DNA of 8,380 bases, taken from assembly GCA_017609695.1 (NCBI GenBank), contig JAFCDM010000034.1, forward strand, positions 1 to 8,380, written 5' to 3'. This document shows, piece by piece, positions 1 to 4,800 of this stretch. Made by a program: the position numbers and the translations under genes. The notes beneath the pieces are model-generated. The model searched no databases and was not told the DNA's origin. It saw only the letters and a program-made list of their open reading frames with translations. Each line of letters opens with the position of its first letter. The stretch's first letter is position 1. Origin of the DNA: Candidatus Pacearchaeota archaeon. GTDB taxonomy: Archaea; Nanobdellota; Nanobdellia; Pacearchaeales; GW2011-AR1.

Positions 1-864
1 TTTCCTCATCTTCCTACTTTTTTTCCATTTCCTATAAATAAACCAGATAAGAATCAATACAATAATAATCCCTGCATAAAGGGTTGTGTTATTTCTTTTC
101 ATTAAACCAAGCTCAATAGCCTGATTTTCAGTATAAACCTTTAACCCAATATCAAATTCTTCTGTATATTCTTTATTTAAAGAATCTTTATATGTAATTA
201 CAACTGGAAGATTAATATTAGTTGGTGAATTTTCTTTAAAATATATTTTAAATTCAGCAGAATCAAAATCATCACTATCCACATCCCCAATATAAATATT
301 TTCTGAAGATAATAATGTATAATAAGTTGATGTATCAACTTCTATTTCTAAAAATTTAACATCTGATAATCCTTTATTTATTATTTTAATATCTAATTCA
401 TTTTCTTTTGATTTTAATAATAACCCTTCTTCAAAACTAACGCCCATAATAGGTGCTGAATTAACAGTCATACTTATTAAAGAATCTTTGTTCTTAATCA
501 TCTCTTCTCCCTCATATCTATAACTTATTTTAACTGGAATTTTATATATTCCAGATTCAGCATCACTTAAAGCAATTACTTCAAATTCAACATATTTTGT
601 TTTACCTTCATTTAAACTTTCAATACCAAATTCTGATGCAGAATCATAAGGTGCAAAAGGCACTAAACTTAAATCTAAAACCACACTAATATCTTCAATA
701 TTTGATTCACCATTATTCTCTATACCTAATTTAATACGAGAAGTTTCTCCAGGAACAATTTCTTCTGGATTCATTTGAACAGAATCAATAACAAGTGCTT
801 GAACACTTGTTAAACTAATTAAAATCATAATTCCGAGTATGATTGGTAGTGTTTGTGTTTTCAT
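1..864 (-). CDS. Secreted S-layer/CARDB-like protein with C-terminal membrane anchor (3' part outside window)
   Basis: The frame is open from an ATG at 864 to the window edge, giving 288 codons with no stop, so the end is missing. Residues 1-23 form a signal peptide (MKTQ start, hydrophobic core LPIILGIMILISL, likely cleavage after VQA). The middle is rich in beta-forming stretches of the type 'VPGETSRIKLGIENNGESN', typical of archaeal COG1361 S-layer-like or CARDB/NEW3 beta-sandwich domains, in about two repeats. Residues about 262-277 are a membrane helix (LYAGIIIVLILIWFIY) followed by a basic tail (RKWKKSRK), so the bulk should be extracytoplasmic and anchored. The ATG lies one base after the stop of the 147-aa gene, implying cotranscription and translational coupling. 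Archaeal genomes often place such proteins next to LolD/MacB-type ATPases and FtsX-like permeases, and an ATPase of this type is encoded upstream at 2425-3102. Role in export or envelope assembly is inference. Confidence 0.8.
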   Translation of the reverse strand, partial: MKTQTLPIILGIMILISLTSVQALVIDSVQMNPEEIVPGETSRIKLGIENNGESNIEDISVVLDLSLVPFAPYDSASEFGIESLNEGKTKYVEFEVIALSDAESGIYKIPVKISYRYEGEEMIKNKDSLISMTVNSAPIMGVSFEEGLLLKSKENELDIKIINKGLSDVKFLEIEVDTSTYYTLLSSENIYIGDVDSDDFDSAEFKIYFKENSPTNINLPVVITYKDSLNKEYTEEFDIGLKVYTENQAIELGLMKRNNTTLYAGIIIVLILIWFIYRKWKKSRKMRK

Positions 865-865
865 T

Positions 866-1309
866 TTAAGGGAATCTATCTCCTATTTTATATTCTTGGT
901 AAAACCCCTTACCCTCTTTATTAGTAGTTAAAGGGACTACTCTTGATTGCCATGTAAGTTTTGCATCAAGAAAACCAACCATCTGGGGCAAGTTTCCATA
1001 ATCATCTTTTTCATGTTGAATTCCTAAGTCATCAACTTCAGGCATAGTCCTGACACTCCTAACTTTCCCAACAAGGTCTGATAATTTTATGGGTTTTTTA
1101 AGGTCTAGACCAGAAACATCCGTTATATATTTTTTTAGGGAGTGAACCTCGTCATTTTTAGGCAAGATTTCAGGATTAATTGGAAAATCTCTTGAATAAT
1201 CTTTTTTTCTATTCATCTTTAAAAACCATTCCCCATTAGTTGATTTTAGAGCTTCATAACTATCATAAAATCTTCCATCTTTCCCCCTATATCGAAGTTT
1301 ATTTATCAT
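866..1309 (-). CDS. Hypothetical protein, 147 aa
   Basis: I do not recognise this protein. It is a cytoplasmic-looking, charged protein without cysteine, signal peptide or membrane helix. The N-terminus (MINKLRYRGKDGRFYDSYEA) has the look of a short beta hairpin with aromatic residues; residues about 70-120 (SDLVGKVRSVRTMPEVDDLG and following) could be a small alpha/beta domain. No catalytic motif stands out. Its TAA stop is separated by a single base from the ATG of the surface-protein gene, so the two are probably translated from one message. The upstream 94 nt contain a weak A/T box (TAAATAA about 20-25 nt before the ATG) and a possible decayed coding relic. It does not resemble a usual member of an ABC export locus and may have arrived together with the rmlC insert. 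It is probably a real gene because the frame is long and uses the same A/T-ending codons as its neighbours. Confidence 0.6.
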   Translation of the reverse strand: MINKLRYRGKDGRFYDSYEALKSTNGEWFLKMNRKKDYSRDFPINPEILPKNDEVHSLKKYITDVSGLDLKKPIKLSDLVGKVRSVRTMPEVDDLGIQHEKDDYGNLPQMVGFLDAKLTWQSRVVPLTTNKEGKGFYQEYKIGDRFP

Positions 1310-1324
1310 TTTATTTTATCTTCA

Positions 1325-1420
1325 TTATTTAGTAGTAACCTTATCCAAAATCTCTTTATAAACTTTTTGGTTTTCAAGATAGCTGTTTTTCTTCTTATCT
1401 ATTTTATTTATCTGATATGC
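1325..1420 (-). pseudogene. Possible relic of a helical C-terminal tail
   Basis: This stretch is open on the minus strand without any start codon and ends in TAA. It overlaps the last codons of rmlC in another frame. It reads ...KKNSYLENQKVYKEILDKV..., which resembles the rmlC tail (LVEIMENQKLLSRILRES) around the ENQK core. At DNA level the first 13 bases of that core differ at one position between the two (GAAAACCAAAAA against GAAAATCAAAAA), after which similarity fades. It may be the leftover 3' end of an older gene displaced by rmlC. The match is short and in an A-rich context, so chance is possible. Confidence 0.3.
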
Positions 1421-1517
1421 TTAAACTTTCTCTTAAGATTCTTGACAAAAGTTTTTGATTTTCCATAATCTCTACAAGAGATTTATCAGTTTGTTGAAAT
1501 AATTTTTCTAATTTGTC
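1398..1517 (-). repeat. Direct repeat, copy A (rmlC 3' end)
   Basis: Two blocks, 1398-1441 and 1482-1517, match blocks 2178-2218 and 2225-2260 in the same order and orientation. Counted by eye, block one is identical at 38 of 41 aligned bases with one 3-nt gap, and block two at 30 of 36. Copy A has 40 nt between the blocks where copy B has 6, a 34-nt difference that changes the reading frame. In copy A the whole unit is in frame and codes for the rmlC tail ending ESLSISDK. Confidence 0.75.
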
Positions 1518-2105
1518 AACCATAGAGATTATATTTTCTGTATCTAAATCTTTTAAAAAAGGAAGTTTTTTATCTTTTTCAGAAATCATTAAATCTTGTT
1601 TTGTTAATCCGTATTTTTCAAGTTGTAAATCAATATTTAATTCAGGGTCATCCCATCTTATTCCAGATTCAGCTTTTTTATTATAAAAATCAGTACATTT
1701 ATATTGAAAAATAGTATTATCTTCTAATGCTAAAAAACCATGAGCAAAACCTTTTGGAACAAATAATTCCTTTTTATTTTTCTCATTAAGCTCAATAGAA
1801 AATTTTTGAAGATAGGTTTGAGACTCTTTTCTTAAATCAATACAAATGTCCAAGACTTTTCCTTTAATAACTCTTACAAATTTTCCTTGTGCAAAAGGTG
1901 GTTTTTGAAGATGAAATCCTCTAAATACACCTTTTTTTGATATAGATTGATTATCCTGAACAAAGTTTATTGGTAAGCCTTGTTTTTTAAATTCGTTTTC
2001 ATTATAACTTTCAAAAAAACATCCCCTTTCATCTTCATATGTCTTAGGATTAATTATAACTAATCCTTCAAATTTGGTTTTTTGTATTTCGTCTTCTTTT
2101 TCCAT
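1404..2105 (-). CDS. rmlC: dTDP-4-dehydrorhamnose 3,5-epimerase-like protein with extra C-terminal tail
   Basis: This 233-aa protein matches the RmlC cupin family, which converts dTDP-4-keto-6-deoxy-glucose to dTDP-4-keto-L-rhamnose in the cytoplasm for surface polysaccharide or glycoprotein synthesis. Diagnostic segments are residues 61-67 FRGFHLQ with catalytic His65, 73-78 QGKFVR, 117-125 PKGFAHGFL, 133-139 FQYKCTD with catalytic Tyr135, and 149-155 IRWDDPE. Asp178 in SEKDKKLPF is at the position of the family's His-pairing Asp. All key residues are present, so the enzyme looks active. The usual domain ends near residue 187. Residues 188-233 are an added lysine/leucine-rich, probably coiled-coil tail (EKLFQQTDKSLVEIMENQKL...) whose DNA is a diverged copy of the end of the 67-aa gene. 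rmlA, rmlB and rmlD are not in the window, so other 3,5-epimerases of the family remain possible. A TATA box 24 nt upstream suggests its own leaderless transcript. Confidence 0.88.
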   Translation of the reverse strand: MEKEDEIQKTKFEGLVIINPKTYEDERGCFFESYNENEFKKQGLPINFVQDNQSISKKGVFRGFHLQKPPFAQGKFVRVIKGKVLDICIDLRKESQTYLQKFSIELNEKNKKELFVPKGFAHGFLALEDNTIFQYKCTDFYNKKAESGIRWDDPELNIDLQLEKYGLTKQDLMISEKDKKLPFLKDLDTENIISMVDKLEKLFQQTDKSLVEIMENQKLLSRILRESLSISDK

Positions 2106-2124
2106 ATCTTAAAACCCTAAAATC

Positions 2125-2133
2125 TATTTAAAT
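2125..2133 (-). promoter_or_regulatory. TATA box for rmlC
   Basis: ATTTAAATA on the minus strand is centred 24 nt before the rmlC ATG at 2105, the spacing expected for an archaeal leaderless transcript. No Shine-Dalgarno-like sequence precedes the ATG. Confidence 0.45.
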
Positions 2134-2177
2134 AATTTATTAAGGTAGAATATCCTCTCCATCTCTCTTATTGTTTT

Positions 2178-2260
2178 TCTATTTTATTTATTTATACTTA
2201 AACTTTCTTTTAAGATTCAAATCCTTTCTCAGTTTCTTGAGATAATTTTTCTAATCCATC
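2178..2260 (-). repeat. Direct repeat, copy B (67-aa gene 3' end)
   Basis: Partner of the copy at 1398-1517, about 750 bp away with most of rmlC between them. Here the first part codes for LEKLSQETEK at the end of the 67-aa protein. Because 34 nt are missing relative to copy A, the terminal segment is out of frame: past the stop it would read ILKESLSINK and stop, directly comparable to rmlC ILRESLSISDK. This copy therefore looks frame-damaged. Confidence 0.75.
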
Positions 2261-2413
2261 TCTTTCTTCTAAACTTAAAATATTTTTCTCTCTATATTCC
2301 TTAATTAATCTTAAGGCGTTTGTTTGATGAATCCTAATTTCTCTTAAGTTTTGAGATGTTCCAGCATAAGTCAATTGATCTTTGATTTCTCTTAATAATT
2401 CCTCATATTCCAT
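2210..2413 (-). CDS. Small helical protein, 67 aa, possibly shortened at its C-terminus
   Basis: This is a short, highly charged, all-helical protein (starts MEYEELLREIKDQLTY, then LREIRIHQTNALRLIKEYRE). It has no cysteines, signal or membrane helix and no family I recognise. Its ATG is 11 nt after the TGA of the ABC ATPase gene, so it is probably cotranscribed with it. The last 16 residues (LEKLSQETEK...) correspond at DNA level to residues in the rmlC tail. A 34-nt gap relative to that copy ends the frame early at GFES, leaving the ILKESLSINK segment as untranslated sequence. The protein could be a small regulator or coiled-coil partner; that is a guess. Alternatively it is the remnant of a longer gene whose end was rearranged when rmlC was acquired. 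Confidence 0.55.
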   Translation of the reverse strand: MEYEELLREIKDQLTYAGTSQNLREIRIHQTNALRLIKEYREKNILSLEERDGLEKLSQETEKGFES

Positions 2414-2424
2414 TTTTTAATTTT

Positions 2425-3102
2425 TCACTTAACAATCTTCCCATCTTTAAGTTTATAAATTTTATTAGCATAGCTTGCAACATCATGGTCATGAGTAACT
2501 AAAATAACTGTTTTACCTTGTTTACTTAATTTAACAAACATTTCAGCAATCTCTTTACTTCTCTTACTATCTAAATTTCCAGTAGGTTCATCAGCCAATA
2601 TAACCTCTGGATCATTTGCTAATGCTCTTGCAACAGCAACTCTTTGTCTTTCTCCACCAGATAACTCATTAGGAACATGAGTTAATCTATGCCCTAAACC
2701 CAAATCTTCAAGTAATTTAGTAGCTCTTTCTTTTCTTTCTTCTAATTCAACATCTTGAAATATCATCGGTAGCATAACATTTTCTAAAGCAGTTAAAGTA
2801 GGAATTAAATTAAAAGTTTGAAAAATAAACCCAATTTTCTTACCTCTTAATTGAGCTAATTCTGATTCATGTAAATGTTCAATATTTACATTATCCAGGT
2901 AAATATCTCCAAAAGTAGCTAAATCTAATGCTCCAACTAAATTCATCATTGTTGATTTTCCACTACCAGAAGGACCAACAATAGCAATAAAATCCCCCTC
3001 ATTGATAACCAAATCCACACCATCAACAGCACGGATTATAGAATCTCCGACTTGATAGTCTTTATGCACATTTTTTAATTCAATTATTGTTTGTTTTTTC
3101 AT
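2425..3102 (-). CDS. ABC transporter ATP-binding protein, LolD/MacB type
   Basis: This is a complete ABC ATPase of 225 aa from the ATG at 3102. Walker A is GPSGSGKST (residues 43-51, Lys49), the Q-loop is FQTFNLIP (Gln95), the signature is LSGGERQR (147-154), Walker B is VILADEP (167-173, catalytic Glu172), the D-loop is GNLD (175-178), and the switch is VTHD (His204). The pattern 'Q.FNLIPTLTALENV' plus 'ADEPTGNLDS' is typical of the LolD/MacB/FtsE group, which works on the cytoplasmic face with an FtsX-like permease in lipoprotein, peptide or macrolide export or envelope remodelling. No permease is in the window; the surface protein at 1-864 suggests it lies just past the left edge. A GTG at 3120 gives six more residues in frame, but the ATG fits the family N-terminus (MKKQTIIELKNVHKDY) and sits about 29 nt from a TATA box. 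Confidence 0.93.
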   Translation of the reverse strand: MKKQTIIELKNVHKDYQVGDSIIRAVDGVDLVINEGDFIAIVGPSGSGKSTMMNLVGALDLATFGDIYLDNVNIEHLHESELAQLRGKKIGFIFQTFNLIPTLTALENVMLPMIFQDVELEERKERATKLLEDLGLGHRLTHVPNELSGGERQRVAVARALANDPEVILADEPTGNLDSKRSKEIAEMFVKLSKQGKTVILVTHDHDVASYANKIYKLKDGKIVK

Positions 3103-3128
3103 CTTACTTCTTTTATACACATTTCCTT

Positions 3129-3134
3129 TTTAAA
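3129..3134 (-). promoter_or_regulatory. TATA box for the ABC ATPase gene
   Basis: GATTTAAAAAGG on the minus strand contains TTTAAA centred about 29 nt before the ATG at 3102. This supports the ATG over the upstream GTG at 3120, which would lie too close to the box. A second TATAAAA at 3111-3117 is too near the start to act as the promoter. Confidence 0.45.
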
Positions 3135-3213
3135 TCTTTTGTATTGTTACCCTTTAGCAGTTAAAACAATATAATAAACCATCACATAAATCTCTATAAA
3201 AAATAATAGGGGC

Positions 3214-3411
3214 TTAAAACTTTTTAAATTTATTAACTAATTCTAAAGTATCAACTTGTCCTAAAAACATTGCTCTGCAACAATATCTCTCTACACCTAA
3301 TTCTCCTAAAACTTTTTTTGAATCTTCTCCTGCCTCAGTTCTTTTCTTAAATTCTTCCCATAAATGTCCTATCGGACGCCCACAGGAAACACATCTTATT
3401 GGAATTATCAT
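3214..3411 (-). CDS. rpoN: DNA-directed RNA polymerase subunit N (Rpb10 homologue)
   Basis: This 65-aa protein is an unmistakable archaeal RpoN, the counterpart of eukaryotic Rpb10, a zinc-binding assembly subunit of RNA polymerase that bridges the large subunits and the D/L platform. The N-terminus is MIIPIRCVSCGRPIG with zinc ligands Cys7 and Cys10. The second pair is Cys44-Cys45 in ERYCCRAMFLGQVD. Length and motif order are normal for the family and the protein looks functional. It follows the AbrB-like gene on the same strand with a 31-nt gap. A TTTAAA box at 3442-3447, inside the end of that gene, is centred about 33 nt before the ATG and could give rpoN its own start. An A-run at 3198-3203 reads as a T-run on the transcribed strand shortly after the stop and may end transcription. 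Confidence 0.96.
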   Translation of the reverse strand: MIIPIRCVSCGRPIGHLWEEFKKRTEAGEDSKKVLGELGVERYCCRAMFLGQVDTLELVNKFKKF

Positions 3412-3442
3412 TTTTATATAATTTGAGTGATTATCTTTACTT

Positions 3443-3613
3443 TTAAATGTTTCCCCACACTTTTATTTTAATCTCTTTCTCTTTTACTTCAGATTTAAGT
3501 TCGTCCCCTTCTTTAAATTTAGCCTTTTTAATATCTCTTTCAGGTATGACTAAAATATATTTATAATACTTTTTTTTCTTATAAATTCTAGACAATATTC
3601 TTTGAAGTTTCAT
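3443..3613 (-). CDS. Small AbrB/SpoVT-like swapped-hairpin protein, 56 aa
   Basis: This short gene runs from an ATG at 3613 to TAA at 3443-3445. The protein begins MKLQRILSRIYKKKKYYKY and continues with ILVIPERDIKKAKFKEGDEL and a final VKEKEIKIKVW strand. The order 'strand - (V/I)IP - helix - K.GDEL - V..k.I.IKV' is that of the AbrB/MazE/SpoVT swapped-hairpin fold, whose members bind DNA as dimers and act as transition regulators or antitoxins. The basic N-terminus (KKKK, residues 12-15) fits DNA binding. A TATA box (TTTATAAA, 3635-3642) lies about 26 nt upstream in a promoter region shared with the LAGLIDADG gene on the other strand. Repeated GGAACC elements in that region could be its operator. 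Fold assignment is by pattern; the DNA target is inference. No toxin gene is adjacent. Confidence 0.7.
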   Translation of the reverse strand: MKLQRILSRIYKKKKYYKYILVIPERDIKKAKFKEGDELKSEVKEKEIKIKVWGNI

Positions 3614-3628
3614 ATTATACAAAAGAAA

Positions 3629-3680
3629 GGGTTCTTTATAAATTTTTAGGAACCGAAAGATTTATAAGGTTTAGGAACCT
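3629..3680. promoter_or_regulatory. Divergent promoter with repeated TTTAGGAACC elements
   Basis: The 76 nt between the AbrB-like gene and the LAGLIDADG gene hold two TATA boxes, TTTATAAA (3635-3642, for the minus strand) and TTTATAA (3661-3667, for the plus strand, 26 nt before 3690). TTTAGGAACC occurs twice in direct orientation, at 3645-3654 and 3670-3679, 25 bp apart, each 9-10 nt after a TTTATAA. A complementary GGGTTC at 3629-3634 faces the first copy. The second copy lies in a short palindrome, AGGTT-TAGG-AACCT (3667-3680). This arrangement resembles operators overlapping both promoters. Confidence 0.55.
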
Positions 3681-3689
3681 AAATATTGA

Positions 3690-4346
3690 ATGAAATACAG
3701 ATATCTCTTAAAAGATAAAGAAAAGATGAAGGTTTTAACGAGGGTTATTGCACATCTTATGGGAGATGGAGGTGTGAGTAAAAAATACTTTGCATATTAT
3801 AATAAGGATGATTTTTTATTAGAGAACTATAAAAAGGATTTAATAAATCTTTTTGGAAATTTACATATTATTACTAGGGAGGTTAATTCTGGGACTAAGC
3901 TAATTCAAAACCAAGATAAAGAAATCTTAAATTTCTTAAAATCTCTTGTAGGGGATTTTAGAAGTTTTGCCTTAAGATTTCCAGTATTTTTAAAAGATAT
4001 CTGTTTAAAAAAAGAGTTTCTTAGTGTGATATATGATGATGAAGGAACTGTAGCACTTAGAATTTTTAAAAAAACAAATGAAATTAAAAGAAACTTAACA
4101 ATCGCCTCAAAATCTAAAAAATTTATGGAAGATATTAAAAAGATTTTAGAGAAAGATTTTAAGATCAAATGTAATAAAATAGGTTTTTCTATAAGAAAAT
4201 TCCCGAATAATAAAGAATTTGTTACTTGGAATTTGTCTATAACTGGAAAAGAAAACTTCCTGAAATTTAGAGATAAAATAAATTTTAATGGGCCCATAAA
4301 AAGAAAAAAATTGGATTTAATGATAAATACTTATATTAGAAAATAA
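3690..4346 (+). CDS. LAGLIDADG-family homing endonuclease, free-standing
   Basis: This 218-aa protein has the two-repeat layout of a monomeric LAGLIDADG endonuclease. Repeat one is VIAHLMGDGGVSKKY (residues 19-33) with acidic residue Asp26, and repeat two is FLSVIYDDEGTVALR (110-124) with acidic residue Glu118. Each is followed by the expected beta strands (FAYYN, TREVNSGTKL; ALRIFKK, NLTIASKS). The C-terminus is strongly basic (KRKKLD). Such enzymes cut long recognition sites in double-stranded DNA and spread their own gene or a host intron or intein; some have become regulators. Both acidic residues are present, so activity is plausible. It is not inside an intron or intein here. Its TAA is only 43 nt before the 5S rRNA gene. 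Start choice rests on a TATA box 26 nt upstream. The upstream 34 nt resemble those of the HNH gene at 6594. Confidence 0.85.
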   Translation: MKYRYLLKDKEKMKVLTRVIAHLMGDGGVSKKYFAYYNKDDFLLENYKKDLINLFGNLHIITREVNSGTKLIQNQDKEILNFLKSLVGDFRSFALRFPVFLKDICLKKEFLSVIYDDEGTVALRIFKKTNEIKRNLTIASKSKKFMEDIKKILEKDFKIKCNKIGFSIRKFPNNKEFVTWNLSITGKENFLKFRDKINFNGPIKRKKLDLMINTYIRK

Positions 4347-4355
4347 GGGGAATAG

Positions 4356-4368
4356 TAACATTTAAAAA
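4356..4368 (+). promoter_or_regulatory. Promoter of the 5S rRNA gene
   Basis: TAACATTTAAAAA begins 34 nt before the 5S gene and holds a TTTAAAA TATA box about 26 nt upstream of its first base. The same 13 bases occur at 6927-6939, 36 nt before tRNA-Gly. Confidence 0.5.
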
Positions 4369-4389
4369 TAGGTATGTTTAATATTAATT

Positions 4390-4504
4390 GGAGACGACCA
4401 TAATAGTCTGGTCACACCTGTTCCCATTCCGAACACAGATAGTTAAGCAGACTATGTTATTGGTATTAGTTTCAGAGATGAAGTGAAGCCGGTAAGTTGT
4501 CTTC
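4390..4504 (+). rRNA. rrf: 5S ribosomal RNA
   Basis: The ends pair to form helix I: GGAGACGAC at 4390-4398 with GTTGTCTTC at 4496-4504 (nine pairs including G-U). Between them is the universally conserved 5S core, seen here as GGTCACACCTGTTCCCATTC, then CCGAACACAGATAGTTAAGC, followed by helix IV/V sequence TTGGTATTAG...GAAGCCGGTAAG. Length is about 115 nt, normal for 5S rRNA, a component of the large ribosomal subunit. No 16S or 23S sequence is in the window, so the gene stands alone, as in several reduced archaeal genomes. Many usual G-C pairs are replaced by A-U or G-U, matching the AT-rich background. Ends are set from the helix and could be off by one or two bases. A T-rich stretch (4505-4515) after it may terminate transcription. 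Confidence 0.93.
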
Positions 4505-4556
4505 TTTATTTTTATAAAGGTTTTTATAGGGTTATTTATTATGATTTTTATATTAA

Positions 4557-4640
4557 GCAGAGGTTCCCGAGCGGTCAAAGGGGCAGGACTCAAGATTCTG
4601 TGGCTTAGTGCCTTCATAGGTTCGAATCCTATCCTCTGCA
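4557..4640 (+). tRNA. tRNA-Leu (anticodon CAA)
   Basis: A class II tRNA of 84 nt. The acceptor GCAGAGG pairs fully with CCTCTGC (4633-4639), followed by discriminator A at 4640. The anticodon stem CAGGA/TTCTG encloses loop CTCAAGA with anticodon CAA, which reads UUG leucine codons. A long variable arm (TGGCTTAGTGCCTTC region) is as expected for leucine, and the T arm is ATAGG-TTCGAAT-CCTAT. CCA is not encoded and no intron is present. Possible promoter boxes TTTATAAAGG (4511-4520) and TTTTTATAGG (4521-4530) lie between it and the 5S gene. Confidence 0.96.
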
Positions 4641-4772
4641 TAATTAAAAGGATTCTCACCTTACAAAAAGGAAAAATAGATTGAACCTAACTAATCTTTT
4701 TAAATTGTTTTTATATAATTTTTAAATAAGAGAATTTCCCTTTTCTATTTTAAAAGAGGAGTATAAAAATTC

Positions 4773-4779
4773 TTATAAA
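4773..4779 (+). promoter_or_regulatory. TATA box for the radical SAM gene
   Basis: TTATAAA is centred 25 nt before the ATG at 4801, the leaderless spacing. The 160 nt between tRNA-Leu and this gene contain otherwise only T-runs (4697-4701, 4708-4712) that may end the tRNA transcript. An earlier ATG at 4782 is in another frame. Confidence 0.5.
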
Positions 4780-4800
4780 CTATGAAAAATAAAAAATCAT

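Noticed and set aside
1398..2260. Integron-like gene cassettes with recombination sites at gene ends
   Set aside because: The shared 3' segments are coding, direct repeats without the inverted-repeat layout of attC sites, and no integron integrase is present.
3102..3120. GTG at 3120 as start of the ABC ATPase
   Set aside because: The six added residues (MYKRSK) are not family-like and the TATA box would be only about 11 nt away; the ATG at 3102 fits both family length and promoter spacing.
3905..4297. Minus-strand open frame of 130 aa
   Set aside because: It lies wholly inside the LAGLIDADG gene on the other strand and has a hydrophobic, low-complexity composition expected from reversed Lys/Ile-rich codons.
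4384..4659. Minus-strand open frame of 91 aa
   Set aside because: It is antisense to the 5S rRNA and tRNA-Leu genes; the reading (GFEP..LSHRILSPAPL) is the typical false protein from the reverse of a tRNA.
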